Assembly: GCF_014356525.2 (NCBI RefSeq)
Contig: NC_052514.1
Coordinates: 6,719,019-6,783,018 of the forward strand
Source: Nilaparvata lugens
Lineage: Eukaryota > Arthropoda > Insecta > Hemiptera > Delphacidae
Direction: 5' to 3'
Length of the DNA: 64,000 nucleotides
The position numbers and the translations under genes are program-made. The notes beneath the pieces were generated by a model, which saw only the letters and a list, made by a program, of their open reading frames with translations, did not search any database and was not told the origin of the DNA. Of this stretch, positions 11,397 to 21,847 are shown piece by piece. Position 1 is the stretch's first letter, and every line of letters starts with the position of its first letter.

Positions 11397-11600
11397 TATA
11401 TGTTTAGATGTTTGGATGTTTAGATGTTTAGATGTTTAGGCGTTTAGATGTTTAGATGTTTAGATATTTAGATGTTAGATGTTTAGATGTTTAGGTGTTT
11501 AGATGTTTAGATATTTAGATATTTAGATGTTAGATGTTTAGATTTTTAGATGTTTAGAAGTTCAGATGTTCAGATGTTTAGGATATTTATATGTTTGTAT
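11397..11600. repeat. minisatellite tail, unit TTTAGATG
   Basis: About 20 imperfect repeats of 'gtttagat' with variants. It forms the end of element F5; other copies carry different unit sequences at the same end. Confidence 0.85.
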
Positions 11601-11883
11601 TTCACCGGATCTCGAAAACGGCTCTAACGATTCTCACGAAATTCAGAACATAGTAGGTTTATAATATAAAGATTCGATTGCACTAGGTCTCATCCCTGAA
11701 AAAACTCGCTGAAGGACATTAAAAGGATAATTATTAATCATCCTTGGAAAAACAGATGATAATAATTATTCCGTCGTCTGTTGGTGATGGAAGTGAGTGA
11801 GCGAGTTCATGTGTGTGGGACTGTGTCAAAACTATGACTCAGCTGTTGAACTTTTGTAATCATTCAATCAGGTACTTAGTGTC

Positions 11884-12017
11884 AGTTGCAAAAAAGCCGG
11901 GATATTTTCAATCCTGATTAATTCTAGTAGATCTATCTTTTTGAAATGGTCTTCTCTGATTTAGTTCACGTGAAGTTAGTCAGGATTAAAATTTAACCGG
12001 CTTTTGTGCAACTGGGC
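11884..12017. mobile_element. MITE F9 (nested)
   Basis: Terminal inverted repeats AGTTGCAAAAAAGCCGGG / CCGGCTTTTGTGCAACTG with an interior containing TTCTCTGATTTAGTTCACGTG. Members also at 14287-14439, 14788-14949, 47707-47842 and a one-ended piece at 13345-13427. Confidence 0.75.
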
Positions 12018-12170
12018 CTTTGTGAGGGAAATTTTTGCATTCCTCCGCGAATTAATCTCAATTTATTGTGATTAGATAGACCATTTCTGTAGGAATGTTA
12101 TTATAATTTCTTCTTTCGTAATACATTTTTATGCTATTGTACTCCAGAGCGAAGCTCGGTCCCCGATATT

Positions 12171-12420
12171 ATATAATATAAACAACTATAATATTTATGA
12201 ACAAGGAGTTGACTTATCTATTTTATATCTACTGAGTCAACGGTAATACAATATCAATACGGTATACTCGTAAATGATAATATAGGGTCAGACTATATTG
12301 AGCGTTTTTTCAGGCGCCAACTCAATCAGCCAATCAGAGAGCTTCCTGTCCTTGCTACTCTAAAAACGCTTGTAAACAATTAATATGGTTTGGTGCTTAT
12401 TCTCTGATGATTCTTCACCT
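12171..12420. other. intergenic, nothing recognised
   Basis: No supported feature. Confidence 0.4.
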
Positions 12421-12422
12421 TA

Positions 12423-12530
12423 TAGCTTACAGGGATATGTAATGCGATAATATTGAATATACTCTTTTTTAGCTTACAGGGATATGTAATACAATATAAT
12501 TGAAAATACTCATTTTATCTTCAATTCTCC
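12423..12530. repeat. direct repeat, two units of about 52 bp
   Basis: TAGCTTACAGGGATATGTAA occurs twice, each followed by an ATAAT...GAAxATACTC segment. Confidence 0.7.
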
Positions 12531-12551
12531 GTTATTAATCAACTTTCACAG

Positions 12552-12622
12552 GACTGCAGTTTTGTGTTGAATTCAACACACAACTTCAGCTGTAATTGGC
12601 TTCAACACAAAACTGCAGCTCT
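12552..12622. repeat. short inverted-repeat element
   Basis: CTGCAGTTTTGTGTTGAA pairs perfectly with TTCAACACAAAACTGCAG; a partial third copy of the arm lies in the loop. Confidence 0.75.
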
Positions 12623-13169
12623 TCTCTTATCTGAAGAAGTTTCACAACATCAATATGTATCCAAGAAATATTAGATAATGCAATAAATTTGATCTCAACC
12701 TTTGAGATTTTCGGAAGTTTGAATGGGAAGCTTCATTTCATTTGCTTCGTCTCTTATGCTTCAACTGCATTCAGAATTGTTCCAAAAAATACACTACGGT
12801 ATTGATGGAAATATTTTTATGGTAATTAAAAACTGACAAAGGAAAAAAGTCTTCTACGAGAAGTCACAGAAACTTGATCAATTTTTTTCTATATACTCAA
12901 GTTCTGAGCACGAAGTTCATTGTAGCTGCTGGTGAAGACGAGCTCTGTTATTGAAAGATTGTCTCAATATTCATCAGAGACATGATCCATTAAATCAATT
13001 TTTAATTGAAATCAAATGATTGGTTAATAATTAATAATCGACTATAGAATAATGTGCCGGTTAATCATTGATAATAAAATAATGTACCGGTTGCCCAAAA
13101 GCTTGATAAATTTTGATCGTAATTGAATTACACATGAACCAATCTTAGAAACCTTAGGGTGGGGCAAAC
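12623..13169. other. intergenic, nothing recognised
   Basis: AT-rich. A short repeated 'aataatgtgccggtt' / 'aataatgtaccggtt' lies near 13050-13093. Confidence 0.4.
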
Positions 13170-13325
13170 ATCAGTTAAGACAAGACTAATCACGATCAGT
13201 CACAATACTTCACATAGTTGCTTATGAAGCAGCACACATCGCTTATTAATTGCAATTAGACATGTCTTCATAAGCAACTATGTGAAGTTTTGTGACTGAA
13301 CGTGTCTTGTCTTTTCTTGACTAAC
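13170..13325. mobile_element. palindromic MITE
   Basis: CTTCACATAGTTGCTTATGA pairs with TCATAAGCAACTATGTGAAG, and the arms extend outward through CAGTCAC/GTGACTG and AAGACAAGAC/GTCTTGTCTT. Confidence 0.75.
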
Positions 13326-13344
13326 TGGTGTGTGCCTAGCCTTA

Positions 13345-13427
13345 TTTTCTAAAAATCCTTCTCTGATTGGTTCTCATTAAACCGTGATTAAAGCTTGACA
13401 GGCGTCTGTGCAACTGGGCCATTGTGT
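13345..13427. mobile_element. MITE F9, one-ended fragment
   Basis: It carries CTTCTCTGATTGGTTCTCAT and ends GTCTGTGCAACTGGGCC as in other F9 copies. The left arm is absent. Confidence 0.6.
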
Positions 13428-13509
13428 TCTTATATAAGTAGGACAATGGGTTCAATTCAATAAAGTACACGGCACTGTACCAAAGATGAATTGGTACAAT
13501 TGGTTGGAA

Positions 13510-13630
13510 TTGAGTTCTATACAAATTTATTTATACAAAGTCAGTTGAGTAAAAATACATATCAATATACAAAAATGTTGATGGTGTCAAAGGCAACACA
13601 GGTACAAGGAGACGTAACAGGGCGATTAAC
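13510..13630 (-). other. candidate terminal 3'UTR exon of gene 1
   Basis: On the minus strand a strong acceptor, TTGTTTGTTTTGCAG, ends at 13631. AATAAA lies about 100 nt downstream (13531-13526). The nearest upstream minus-strand donor I trust is GAG^GTAAGT at 15508, 44 nt after the stop codon of gene 1. Joining them gives a 3'UTR intron of 1878 bp. Alternatively this is the last coding exon of another gene: the frame beginning GTTAATCGC stays open for 22 codons and then stops. Transcript evidence would decide. Confidence 0.4.
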
Positions 13631-13761
13631 CTGCAAAACAAACAATTTTGAAAATATTTAAATTTGTTCAACACACAAAACAGCTCGACAATCATGAGAT
13701 AAATTTATTCATTTTCAAATAAAATCGTGTGAAACATTGATGTATCTTTCAGAAGCTGAAT

Positions 13762-14280
13762 ACCAAGAAAGTTGTGAGTCCCCATCAACTCGTTAAAAAT
13801 TAAGAACTCGCTTAAAATGCCACTGATATTCTGTCTGAAAGTAGTGGAAAGTTGACAAGAGAGGTCACAAGAAAGTTGTGAGTCCCCATCAACTCGATAA
13901 AAACTAAGAGCTTCCTTTAAAATGCCGATGATATTCTGTCAACTGAAAGTAGTGGAAAGTTGACAAGAGAGGTCACAAGAAAGTTGTGAGTCCCCACCAA
14001 CTCGTTAAAAATTAAGAACTTGCTTGAAATGCCGCTGATATTCTGTCTGAAAGTAGTGGAAAGTTGACAAGAGAGGTCACAAGAAAGTTGTGAGTCCCCA
14101 TCAACTCGTTAAAAATTAAGAACTCGCTTAAAATGCCGCTGATATTCTGTCTGAAAGTAGTGGATAGTTGACAAGAGAGGTCACAAGGAAGTTGTGAGTC
14201 CCCATCAACTCGTTAAAAATCAAGAACTCGCTTGAAATGCCGCTGATATTCTGTCAACTGAAAGTAGTGGAAAGTTAAGA
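13762..14280 (-). repeat. 104-108-bp minisatellite, five units
   Basis: GTTGTGAGTCCCCATCAACT recurs at 13771, 13875, 13983 (one change), 14087 and 14191. The longer period comes from an extra CAAC before TGAAAGTAGTGG. The array lies inside the proposed 3'UTR intron of gene 1. Strand is given as that of the surrounding gene. Confidence 0.95.
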
Positions 14281-14286
14281 GAATTA

Positions 14287-14439
14287 AGCCCGGTTGAACA
14301 ACTGCTTGTTAAATCTTAACAGTTATTAAATGCCACGATAACCAATTCAGAAAGGCCTTCTTTTCAAAACAGCCTTCTCTGATTGATTTTCGTGGCATTT
14401 AATCATGATCAAAATTTAACAGGCGTCTGTGCAACCGGT
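14287..14439. mobile_element. MITE F9
   Basis: GCCCGGTTGAACAACTGC at the left, GGCGTCTGTGCAACCGG at the right, with AAATGCCACGATAACCAAT / ATTGATTTTCGTGGCATTT pairing inside. Confidence 0.8.
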
Positions 14440-14787
14440 CGTTATAGTTCAGCAAGTTGGATTGTGTAATCAAATGCATGCACTTATTAATTTTATGATC
14501 CTGCTGTCGTCTAATTTGTGGTTTGTAATAATGAATTACTTCAGTGCAATGTTTTTTCTCATGCACTTTCAATGTTATCCTGTTATACCCCCAAAGAGGA
14601 CAAAGGAATGAGTCAGTTACGTTGGATTCCTAATCCAATTCGTAATAATCAAATATGCTGAATTCAATTTTAATAATGGTTCAAAGAATGTGAGAGTTGA
14701 AAATCTGGAGTTGATTGATGGATCTATTGAAAATTTCGTCGTGCTGAGCGAACATACAAATAAGCACAAACGGACAATAGTACTAAG
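14440..14787. other. no gene supported between two F9 MITEs
   Basis: The ORFs at 14429-14611 (+) and 14617-14943 (-) overlap the MITEs and show no motif. Confidence 0.45.
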
Positions 14788-14949
14788 GCCTGGTTGAACG
14801 TAATCCTGTCGAGTTTTAATTGTGAATAAATGCAACGACAACCAATCAGTAAAGAATAAATCAGAATCTCTTGAGAAGTAGGCTTCCCTGATTGGTACTT
14901 GTGGAATTTGACCACGGTTAAAATTTAACAGACTTTTATGCAACCAGCA
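14788..14949. mobile_element. MITE F9
   Basis: GGCCTGGTTGAACGTAATCC at the left and CAGACTTTTATGCAACCAG at the right; interior AACGACAACCAATCAG. Confidence 0.75.
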
Positions 14950-15508
14950 CTTTCTATTCTTCTTCTATTCTCTCTAGTCCAATGTGACATCTGCAATGAT
15001 GATTATTATCATTTCAGCAACTTGAGGAGTTTATTAAGTAACTTTTTCAATGATTGAGGAATGAATAGTCCAACAATCCTATTTTTATTTTTGAGTTCTT
15101 GCTGTTTATGAAAGTTCTTATCAACCGGGGATTTTGTGTGGATTCTCTCGAACTTGAAACTCAATTATTTCGGGCCAGTTTCGGAGCTCGGGATTTTGCA
15201 AGAGTTTGAACAGCTGGAGCCAGAAAATTGGCTTTCCAAAACAAGGCGTAGTTGCAGTCCACGTTTAAAGTTAAGTTTGAAAATCTAGAAAATTGAACAC
15301 AAAATAAAATAAAGAGAAAACAGTGCAAAGTTTCAGCTTTTTTGAATTATTTAGGAATGTTTCATTTCGTCAAAGAAAAACGTTTCCAATTATGGAAATG
15401 AGAAAATAAAGATTATCATGAAAACTGTGACTACCCCTTGTTTCCGAAAGCCTAGAACTTAGCTAAATTCCGAGCAAGGAAACCGGCCCTTGAAAGCAAT
15501 CAACTTAC
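14950..15508. other. intronic or 3'-flanking DNA of gene 1
   Basis: No repeat or gene seen. If the 3'UTR intron is not used, the nearest minus-strand AATAAA signals are at 15089-15084 and 15035-15030, more than 460 bp after the stop codon. Confidence 0.4.
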
Positions 15509-15509
15509 C
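15503..15509 (-). other. candidate splice donor 44 nt after gene 1 stop
   Basis: The minus strand reads GGAG^GTAAGT, a near-consensus donor. Being under 50 nt from the stop, an intron here should not by itself trigger nonsense-mediated decay. Best partner acceptor: 13631. Confidence 0.5.
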
Positions 15510-15552
15510 TCCAAACAATGATACAGTATCATCAGCTGCATATCTTTTGCCA

Positions 15553-16434
15553 CTACCAAGGATGCTCCGGGACTGGGGCAGGGGCGGGGTGAGAGAAGTG
15601 TGCATAATGAGGCCTGGCATAGTGCACCGCTACAGGAACAGGCTTGTGGTGAACAGGAACTGGAACAGCTACCGGCTTTGCAACATGTACAGGAGCTGGA
15701 ACAGGTCGGTCCACTGGAACAGGAACCGGAACAGGTCTGTCGACTGGCACAGGAATGTGTTTCTCGACAGGAACTGGGTACGGTTGTGGAACAGGAACTG
15801 GGTAGGGCTTGGGAACGTGAACAGGGTACGGTGCAGGAACTGGAACGGGTATGTGTTTCTCAACGGTGACCGGGTAGGGTGCAGGTATGTGTACAGGAAC
15901 TTCTTTAGTGATGGTGGTGTGGATGTGGGTACGGTAGCCGGGGACACCATGTGGGGAATGAGGGACAGCAGGAACATGTGCAGGAGCTACAGGAATATGA
16001 GGTGCTGGAGCCAATGGCACATGTGGGGCAGGAGCCACAGGAACATGAGGTGCTGGAGCCAATGGCACATGAGGTGCAGGGGCTACAGGAACATGAGGTG
16101 CTGGAGCCAATGGCACATGTGCAGGGGCTGGAACATGTGCAGGAGCAACAGGAACCGGGTACTTGGCAGGAACATGTACAACCGCAGGACTCAGAACGGC
16201 TGTAGGGTAGTGGTATGTTGGTGCTGTATGTAGAGCATAAACTCCTGGATATCCATAGGCGTAGATGTGACGTTTGTCCTGTTTCTTTTCAAGGGCGGGC
16301 TCCGCTTCTTTCTTCTCTTCGACTGAGTTTTTTGTTTCGATGTCGTCCAGCGATTCTTTCTGCTGACAGCTGACTGCGGCCACGAAGAGGATGCACAGGA
16401 GGAACTGGAGAAAAATATAAAAATGAGTTTTCAT
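15553..16434 (-). CDS. gene 1: secreted PV/AP-repeat structural protein (cuticle-like)
   Basis: The protein has a hydrophobic signal segment (FLLCILFVAAVSC), then an acidic spacer (KNSVEEKKEAEPALE), a dibasic site (QDKR) and YAYGYPG. About six PHVP(V/L)APA octapeptides follow, then PYPV/PVPV blocks such as PYPVTVEKHIPVPV, and an H-rich C terminus ending PEHPW. This composition fits a secreted extracellular matrix, cuticle or chorion-type protein; no enzyme motif is present and it is not a chitin-binding RR protein. The 293-aa form starting at the ATG at 16434 is readable without splicing. However, ATTTTTCTCCAG ends at 16405 and fits an acceptor in phase 0, exactly as in the paralogue at 50851-56481. 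The true start may therefore lie in an unfound upstream exon, leaving exon 2 at 16404-15509. The stop is TAG at 15553. Plus-strand ORFs across it (15490-16233, 15600-15869, 15951-16205) are shadows of the repeats. Confidence 0.75.
   Translation of the reverse strand: MKTHFYIFLQFLLCILFVAAVSCQQKESLDDIETKNSVEEKKEAEPALEKKQDKRHIYAYGYPGVYALHTAPTYHYPTAVLSPAVVHVPAKYPVPVAPAHVPAPAHVPLAPAPHVPVAPAPHVPLAPAPHVPVAPAPHVPLAPAPHIPVAPAHVPAVPHSPHGVPGYRTHIHTTITKEVPVHIPAPYPVTVEKHIPVPVPAPYPVHVPKPYPVPVPQPYPVPVEKHIPVPVDRPVPVPVPVDRPVPAPVHVAKPVAVPVPVHHKPVPVAVHYARPHYAHFSHPAPAPVPEHPW
16405..16416 (-). other. candidate splice acceptor of gene 1 exon 2
   Basis: The minus strand reads TTTTTCTCCAG^TTCCTCC. Phase 0 and placement inside the signal peptide match gene 2. 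Confidence 0.55.
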
Positions 16435-17239
16435 AAATATTGAACTCAAATTCAATTGATTGAATTTGAAATCTTGTGAATGTTTCAAATCATATTTGAG
16501 TGAAAGTGAGAATGTTAATAACTACAGAGATGGAAGAAATGATAGGGTTTCCAATAACTTGAATTTGATTATTCTATCAGAAAATGATTGTATTTCTTCT
16601 ACAAAAATATGTAACATTATGTGTATCAAAAAATCAAGTGATGCGAAATTTTTCCACAAACTGCTTTTCTTTGATCACATCATTATTTCATTGATGTTTG
16701 ATATGGACAGTAATCCAGTTGTCATGAGAAGGGCCTAATGGGCAATATTCATCCAATCAGAAGCAACCAATGACAGAGTAGCAGTTGTGTTATCGTTATG
16801 ACAGCCAATGAGAGTTGAGGATGAGAGAATTCAACCAATCGGAAGCTAATCAATGATAAAGCAGCGATTTCGTTGCTATGACCAGAGCCAAAGGATTTTC
16901 AGTATAAGACAAAATGAGGAATCTAACGAATAATAAATAATGAATTAAAAACTGTATTTATAGAAATGATGAGAATACACTCCATTCCTTATTTGATTAG
17001 AAGCTTTCAAATCCTTCAATAATTCATTTGTATCAACTCCTTGACGTTGATATGATACCTATTAAATTTTTTGAATCACTCTCAAACATTCTTCAGGAAC
17101 AGGTGAATTAGAAATGCCTTGAGTGGGAATTTCTCAATAAGAAATAATAATAGTCTGATGTTAAAAAATGAAACTTTTAACAGACATGGTGAAATATTGT
17201 TCAATGAATAAGTATTTTTCCGGCATTAAAAAACAGCTA
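16435..17239. other. upstream region or intron of gene 1
   Basis: No convincing first exon was found on the minus strand. The ORF at 16460-16738 (+) is unsupported. A duplicated CCAAT-rich segment is listed separately. Confidence 0.4.
16750..16886. promoter_or_regulatory. duplicated segment with four CCAAT boxes
   Basis: Two direct repeats about 82 bp apart (ATCCAATCAGAAGC and AACCAATCGGAAGC, each ending near GTTGTTATGAC-like sequence). CCAATCAG, CCAATGAC, CCAATGAG and CCAATCGG all lie on the plus strand, spaced roughly 13-38 bp. The motifs fit NF-Y sites; promoter activity is inference. Confidence 0.35.
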
Positions 17240-17609
17240 TAGCGATGTCCACGTAATAATGGCAGTGGAGAAAGATAGGAAAACAACGTTGCCCATCCTC
17301 AGTCTTGTCAATGCCTTCTATAGACGGTAGCTGATCCAGGTTTATTGAAGTAATATCAACTGTTCATTCTCGTTTAAAATGATCAATTTTATTGTATTAG
17401 GCAAGAAATTATATTTTCAATAACTTCATAATACTTTTTCATAATTAAGATGAAATATTTTGTTTCAATTAATTATTAATTCTACATTGTTAAAAGACGA
17501 TCTGGCAACAGAGCAAAGCGAGAAAGAGCTATCCGGTTTGTTGAATGATAGTCAAGGATAGCAATACCATTGCTAATCAAACACTGTCATTATAACGTGA
17601 ACCTCACTA
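17240..17609 (+). mobile_element. MITE F1, copy d
   Basis: Left TAGCGATGTCCACGTAATAA, right TTATAACGTGAACCTCACTA; interior carries the shared GCAAAGCGAGAAAGAG and GATAGCAATACCATTG. Confidence 0.8.
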
Positions 17610-17975
17610 TAGAGTTGAAGTTTGGCGTTGAGACAGTATTATTGGTAAAAATATGATCAACAACAAACGAGTCATCGGAAACAGCCTCGACTAACGTCAC
17701 ATCAAATACGAAATCATTTCACCTCCACAAAAGAAAGATGCTCCAAGAGTTCACTCCATAATAATAAAACACTTTCAATTGAATGCGTGAACTTTCACAT
17801 GCTCTAAAACATACATAAATGTCAACTAGCGAACCAATTTTAGGACTGCAATCCTTTCAATCGAACGAAAATCTTTTTTAGACCTATGAAATTCATCTTA
17901 ATCTGTCAGTATTCTTCATAAACAACAACATTGTTCTCCATTCTAACAATGCTGACAGTTCAAAACTTATTTCAC
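17610..17975. other. left genomic flank of the BEL/Pao complex
   Basis: Not found elsewhere in the window and not part of the intact element. Retroelement similarity begins abruptly at 17976. Confidence 0.5.
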
Positions 17976-20900
17976 TATATCTATTCTTATATTACTCAAA
18001 TATTAATTAATTTTTTCAAGTCTATATATTTTGTACAATTCAGTATGGAGAATCCAAACGACTCGCTCGTCACCTTTGAAGGTGAAGTTTCTCAAGGTGA
18101 GGTCAGACAATGTCCGTCTCCCACCATTCCTAACAATCTTGACACTATCAATCAGCAATTGATTCGATTAATTCAAGATGGTGTTATCAAAGAAATTCAA
18201 AATCGTAATGACTATTTTTTTGCTGAAGATCTCAAACAAGAGATGTTAATGCTTAAGAAAAATTTTCATAGTACTACTGAAAATTTTTCCAACAAAGGTT
18301 TGCCTGTTGACATTGAATTGTGTCACCAAATTCGCCAGAATTTTGGTACTGTCAATTCTGTACTCTCCAATGCCATATATGAATATGAATTGAAAACTAA
18401 AAGAGTAAGTGAAGTCAGCTCTCCATCTCACTCAAATCACGTTGATTCTCCTCACATGGTGAGCGCTCGTCTACCGGACATTCCATTGCCAAAATTTGAC
18501 GGTAGTCTCAGCGCTTGGCTCAATTTCAAATCGACCTTTACAAGTCTTGTTATCAATAACCGTAACCTTGATAATACATTGAAATTTCATTACCTGCGTC
18601 AAGTCCTTTCTGGAGAAGCACTTAATAGAATTTCTAATTCTCCTTCTGGAGATTTTGAGTTAGCCTGGGAACTCTTGACTCAACGTTACGATAATTCATT
18701 ATTGATTGCCGAAACTCATATTTCAGCCATACTCAACCCTCCTAAACTTGACTGTAGATCATCCCAATCGTGGAGATTATTTATTGACAATCAAAAGACA
18801 AATATCTCTGCTCTTGAAGCCCTTGCGCTCAATATCAGTGTGAAAGATCTCATTTTTATTTTTCTCACTGTGTCACGATTTGACAATGCTACGATTAGAG
18901 ATTGGGAGAGATTTTGTTCTACCAAATCTCAACTTACCATTGATTGCCTTTGGGACTTTTTAGAGTCGCAACATAAAATCGCACAAGCAATGTCGAGCTC
19001 ATTCAACAACACATCAGTGCAACGCAATACGCCGGCTAATAACCAGCCTAGCACCAGTCGACAACCATCACAGCCCAAAGCCAATATCATGAATTTCAAC
19101 ACTTCAAATTCACCAAATGTTTTCAACAGAGCATCAACTTCTGAGTGTTATTTTTGTCGCAATGGCTCTCACAACATTTTCAATTGTAATCAACTTCTCA
19201 AAATTCCAACTTCAGAGCGAACCTCTGCTGTATTGAAAAAATCCTTGTGTGTCAACTGTATTCGGCCATGGGATCGAGCTCACCAATGTCAAGGTTCCTG
19301 CAAGACGTGCAATTTACGACATCACACGCTACTTCATGGGTCAAGTCCTGTCCCTAAGAGGTCCAACTATGTCACAACATCGAACCATGCGCGCAATCCA
19401 GTGAAAAATCTGTCGCAGAGCATGCCGTACTGTGAGTATAACATACCTCATCAGTCACAACAACAATTAAGGTATGATAATCAATACAACCAGCCATCGC
19501 AAATGTCATCAGTGCATCCAACATCAATGAACTCCAATTCAGCAGTGCCAATGACACACATGGTTTCACCTGCGCCGCAAATATCAACTAGCCTTGTCCA
19601 GCAGTTGCCGACTTCTAGTGTTGTTGTCAATTCAATTCCCTCTAGACCTCAGTCATCAAATTCTGAGGGAAGTCGTCAATTTGATTCATCTCAATCCAGT
19701 TTGCAGCCTGCCACAAATGTGGTTGAATCTCACAATCAGACAGTCAGCTATGCCCACAGCGCACCACAAATCAAATCCATTGATAGCAGACGCACTTGCA
19801 TCATGCCTACAGCCCAGCTGATCGTCTTTGACAAGAGTGGTCAAGCTGTAATTTGCCGCGCACTCCTCGACAGTGGCTCTGACAGCTGTTTTATTTCACG
19901 TCAATTAGCTACTCAACTTCAATTACCCACTATTTGTACTGGCAGCACAGTTCACACTGTGTCTGGCAGTAATGCTACCTTATTGAATTTGTCATCTTTG
20001 AGTATTCACTCACCTGACCGAACTTGGTCAACTCACATTGATTGCATTGTCACAGAGAAAATTGTTCCTAGTGTTCCACCATCTGGACTTAATTTTTCAG
20101 ATTTCAATATTCCCCCCAATGTTGTTTTAGCCGATCCTACCTTCTTCAGAATTTCAGGAGTGGATATACTCTTAAACGTTGATGTCTACGCCATGCTTCA
20201 TTTACCTGGTCAAATTCGCCTGTCCGAAAGCTGTATTCTTCAGAATACCAAGTTAGGTTGGATAGTCTGGGGCTCCATTCCTGCTTATAAATCATCTGTC
20301 ACCCATCAACACATTTCCAATTTCGTTTCTAGCATTGAACATGTGTCCAACGCAGACATCTCTAAGCAATTGGAAAAATTTTGGCGAATTGAAGAAATTG
20401 ATACTGAATCCAGCACGCCAGCAGAACACGCACAAATTGAGCAGCACTACATTGAGAATGTTCAACGTCAAGATGATGGCAGATTTTCTGTAGCCTTGCC
20501 GAAAAAGGATTCATTTCATTCGTTAGGTCAATCCTTCAGACAAGCATTGACTCGCTTTCACTCGCTGGAGAAACGTCTTGATACTCATCCTGAACTCAAG
20601 AAACAATATATACAATTCATGGATGAATATATTGATTTAGGTCACATGTCTCTTGCACCACCTTCATCTCCATATGATCCATATTATCACATTCCTCATC
20701 ATCCAGTTTTCAAGCCAGATTCCACGACTACCAAACTTCGAGTTGTGTTTGATGCTTCAGCGAAGTCCACTTCAGGATTATCACTCAATGATGTTCTTCA
20801 CATTGGTCCAACAGTGCAGCCTGAGTTGTTTGACACAGTGCTCAGATTTCGTATGCATCGTATCGCATTCATTGCTGATATAGCGAAAATGTACCGCCAG

Positions 20901-21847
20901 ATTCTTGTTCATCCAAATGACAGAAATTTTCAACGCATCTTTTGGAGATCTGATCAGAATCAACCTATTCAAGAGTATCACTTGAATACTGTCACTTACG
21001 GCACATCCTCAGCTCCATACCTTGCTACACGCACACTCAATCACTTAGCAGATGTTGAATGTTCACTGCAATCAGCAGTTCATCAAGCCATTAAGGAAGA
21101 TTTTTACGTGGATGATCTTATCAGTGGTTCATCTTCACTCTCATCAGCCATAGAGTTGGCTCATCAATTGCTTACTACACTTAATAAAGGAAATTTTGAA
21201 CTCAGGAAGTGGTTGTCTAATTCGTCAGAATTACTTTCAACGATCCCAGCTCATCTCATCGAGACAGCTACATCACGACCATTATCTGATTCAAACGACA
21301 GTGTTGTTAAGGCACTTGGTCTCATTTGGAATTCTACGGCTGATCAACTCACTATTTCATCCAACATTTCAAAAGTTGTTCATCAAACATCTTTCACTAA
21401 ACGTCAATTATTGTCATGCATTTCTAGCATATTTGATCCGCTTGGACTCATCTCACCCATTGTCATTCGTCCCAAATTGTTATTTCAAAAGCTTTGGCTC
21501 CATAAACTTGATTGGGACCAAAAGCTACCATCTGAGCTTCTCACAGAATGGTTATCCATACTTCATGATTTACCAAACATTGCGAATGTTTCTATTCCAC
21601 GTTGTGTTTTGCCACCCTCTTCAGAGGTCGATTTGGAACTGCATGCATTTTCTGATGCCAGCGCAACAGCATTTGGTGCTTGTCTTTATGTTCGCAGCTC
21701 ATCATCGGACGGGGTTCAAGTTAGATTGCTTACGTCAAAGTCCAAGGTAGCGTCCATAAAACCATTGCTCACAATTCCTCGTTTGGAACTCCAAGCAGCA
21801 TATTTGTCATCGAAATTAGTTGTGAAAACAATTCGTGCTTCCAAGCT
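17976..21847 (+). mobile_element. truncated BEL/Pao internal copy (copy 1)
   Basis: Colinear with 28919-32791 of the intact element at an offset of 10944, with only one substitution noticed (T at 18425, C at 29369; synonymous). It lacks its 5' LTR, primer site and most of the leader: similarity starts 69 bp before the Gag ATG. At the right it switches directly to an internal LTR position, joining LTR segment A. Confidence 0.9.
18045..21847 (+). pseudogene. BEL/Pao gag-pol, 3'-truncated
   Basis: The frame opens at the ATG of MENPNDS and is identical in protein to the intact copy for about 1267 residues: Gag (DUF1759-like), zinc knuckle, aspartic protease DSG, reverse transcriptase with YVDD, and the start of RNase H. 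It then runs into LTR sequence and stops at 21908 after about 20 unrelated residues. The third RNase H carboxylate, the whole integrase and the C-terminal domain are missing, so it cannot be autonomous. No other stop or frameshift was seen, which makes the truncation recent or artefactual. Confidence 0.9.

Larger units (their letters stand above)
11383..12170 (-). mobile_element. element F5, copy b, with long tail and internal MITE F9
   Basis: Minus-oriented copy: GAGCGAAGCTCGGTCCCCGA at its far end (about 12147-12166), TAACGATTCTCACGAAATTC inside, and a tail of TTTAGATG-type repeats at 11397-11600. MITE F9 sits at 11884-12017, at the same internal place as in the copy at 47546-48448. That places the F9 insertion before these two copies split. 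Confidence 0.6.

Noticed and set aside
15490..16233. 247-codon plus-strand ORF rich in R, N and W
   Set aside because: Antisense of the repetitive gene 1 coding region; repeats keep several frames open. Composition is an artefact.
17631..17640. GCGTT at 17635-17639 as partner of GCGTT after the 3' LTR (target duplication)
   Set aside because: It is not adjacent to retroelement sequence; 336 bp of unrelated DNA intervene and five bases match easily by chance.
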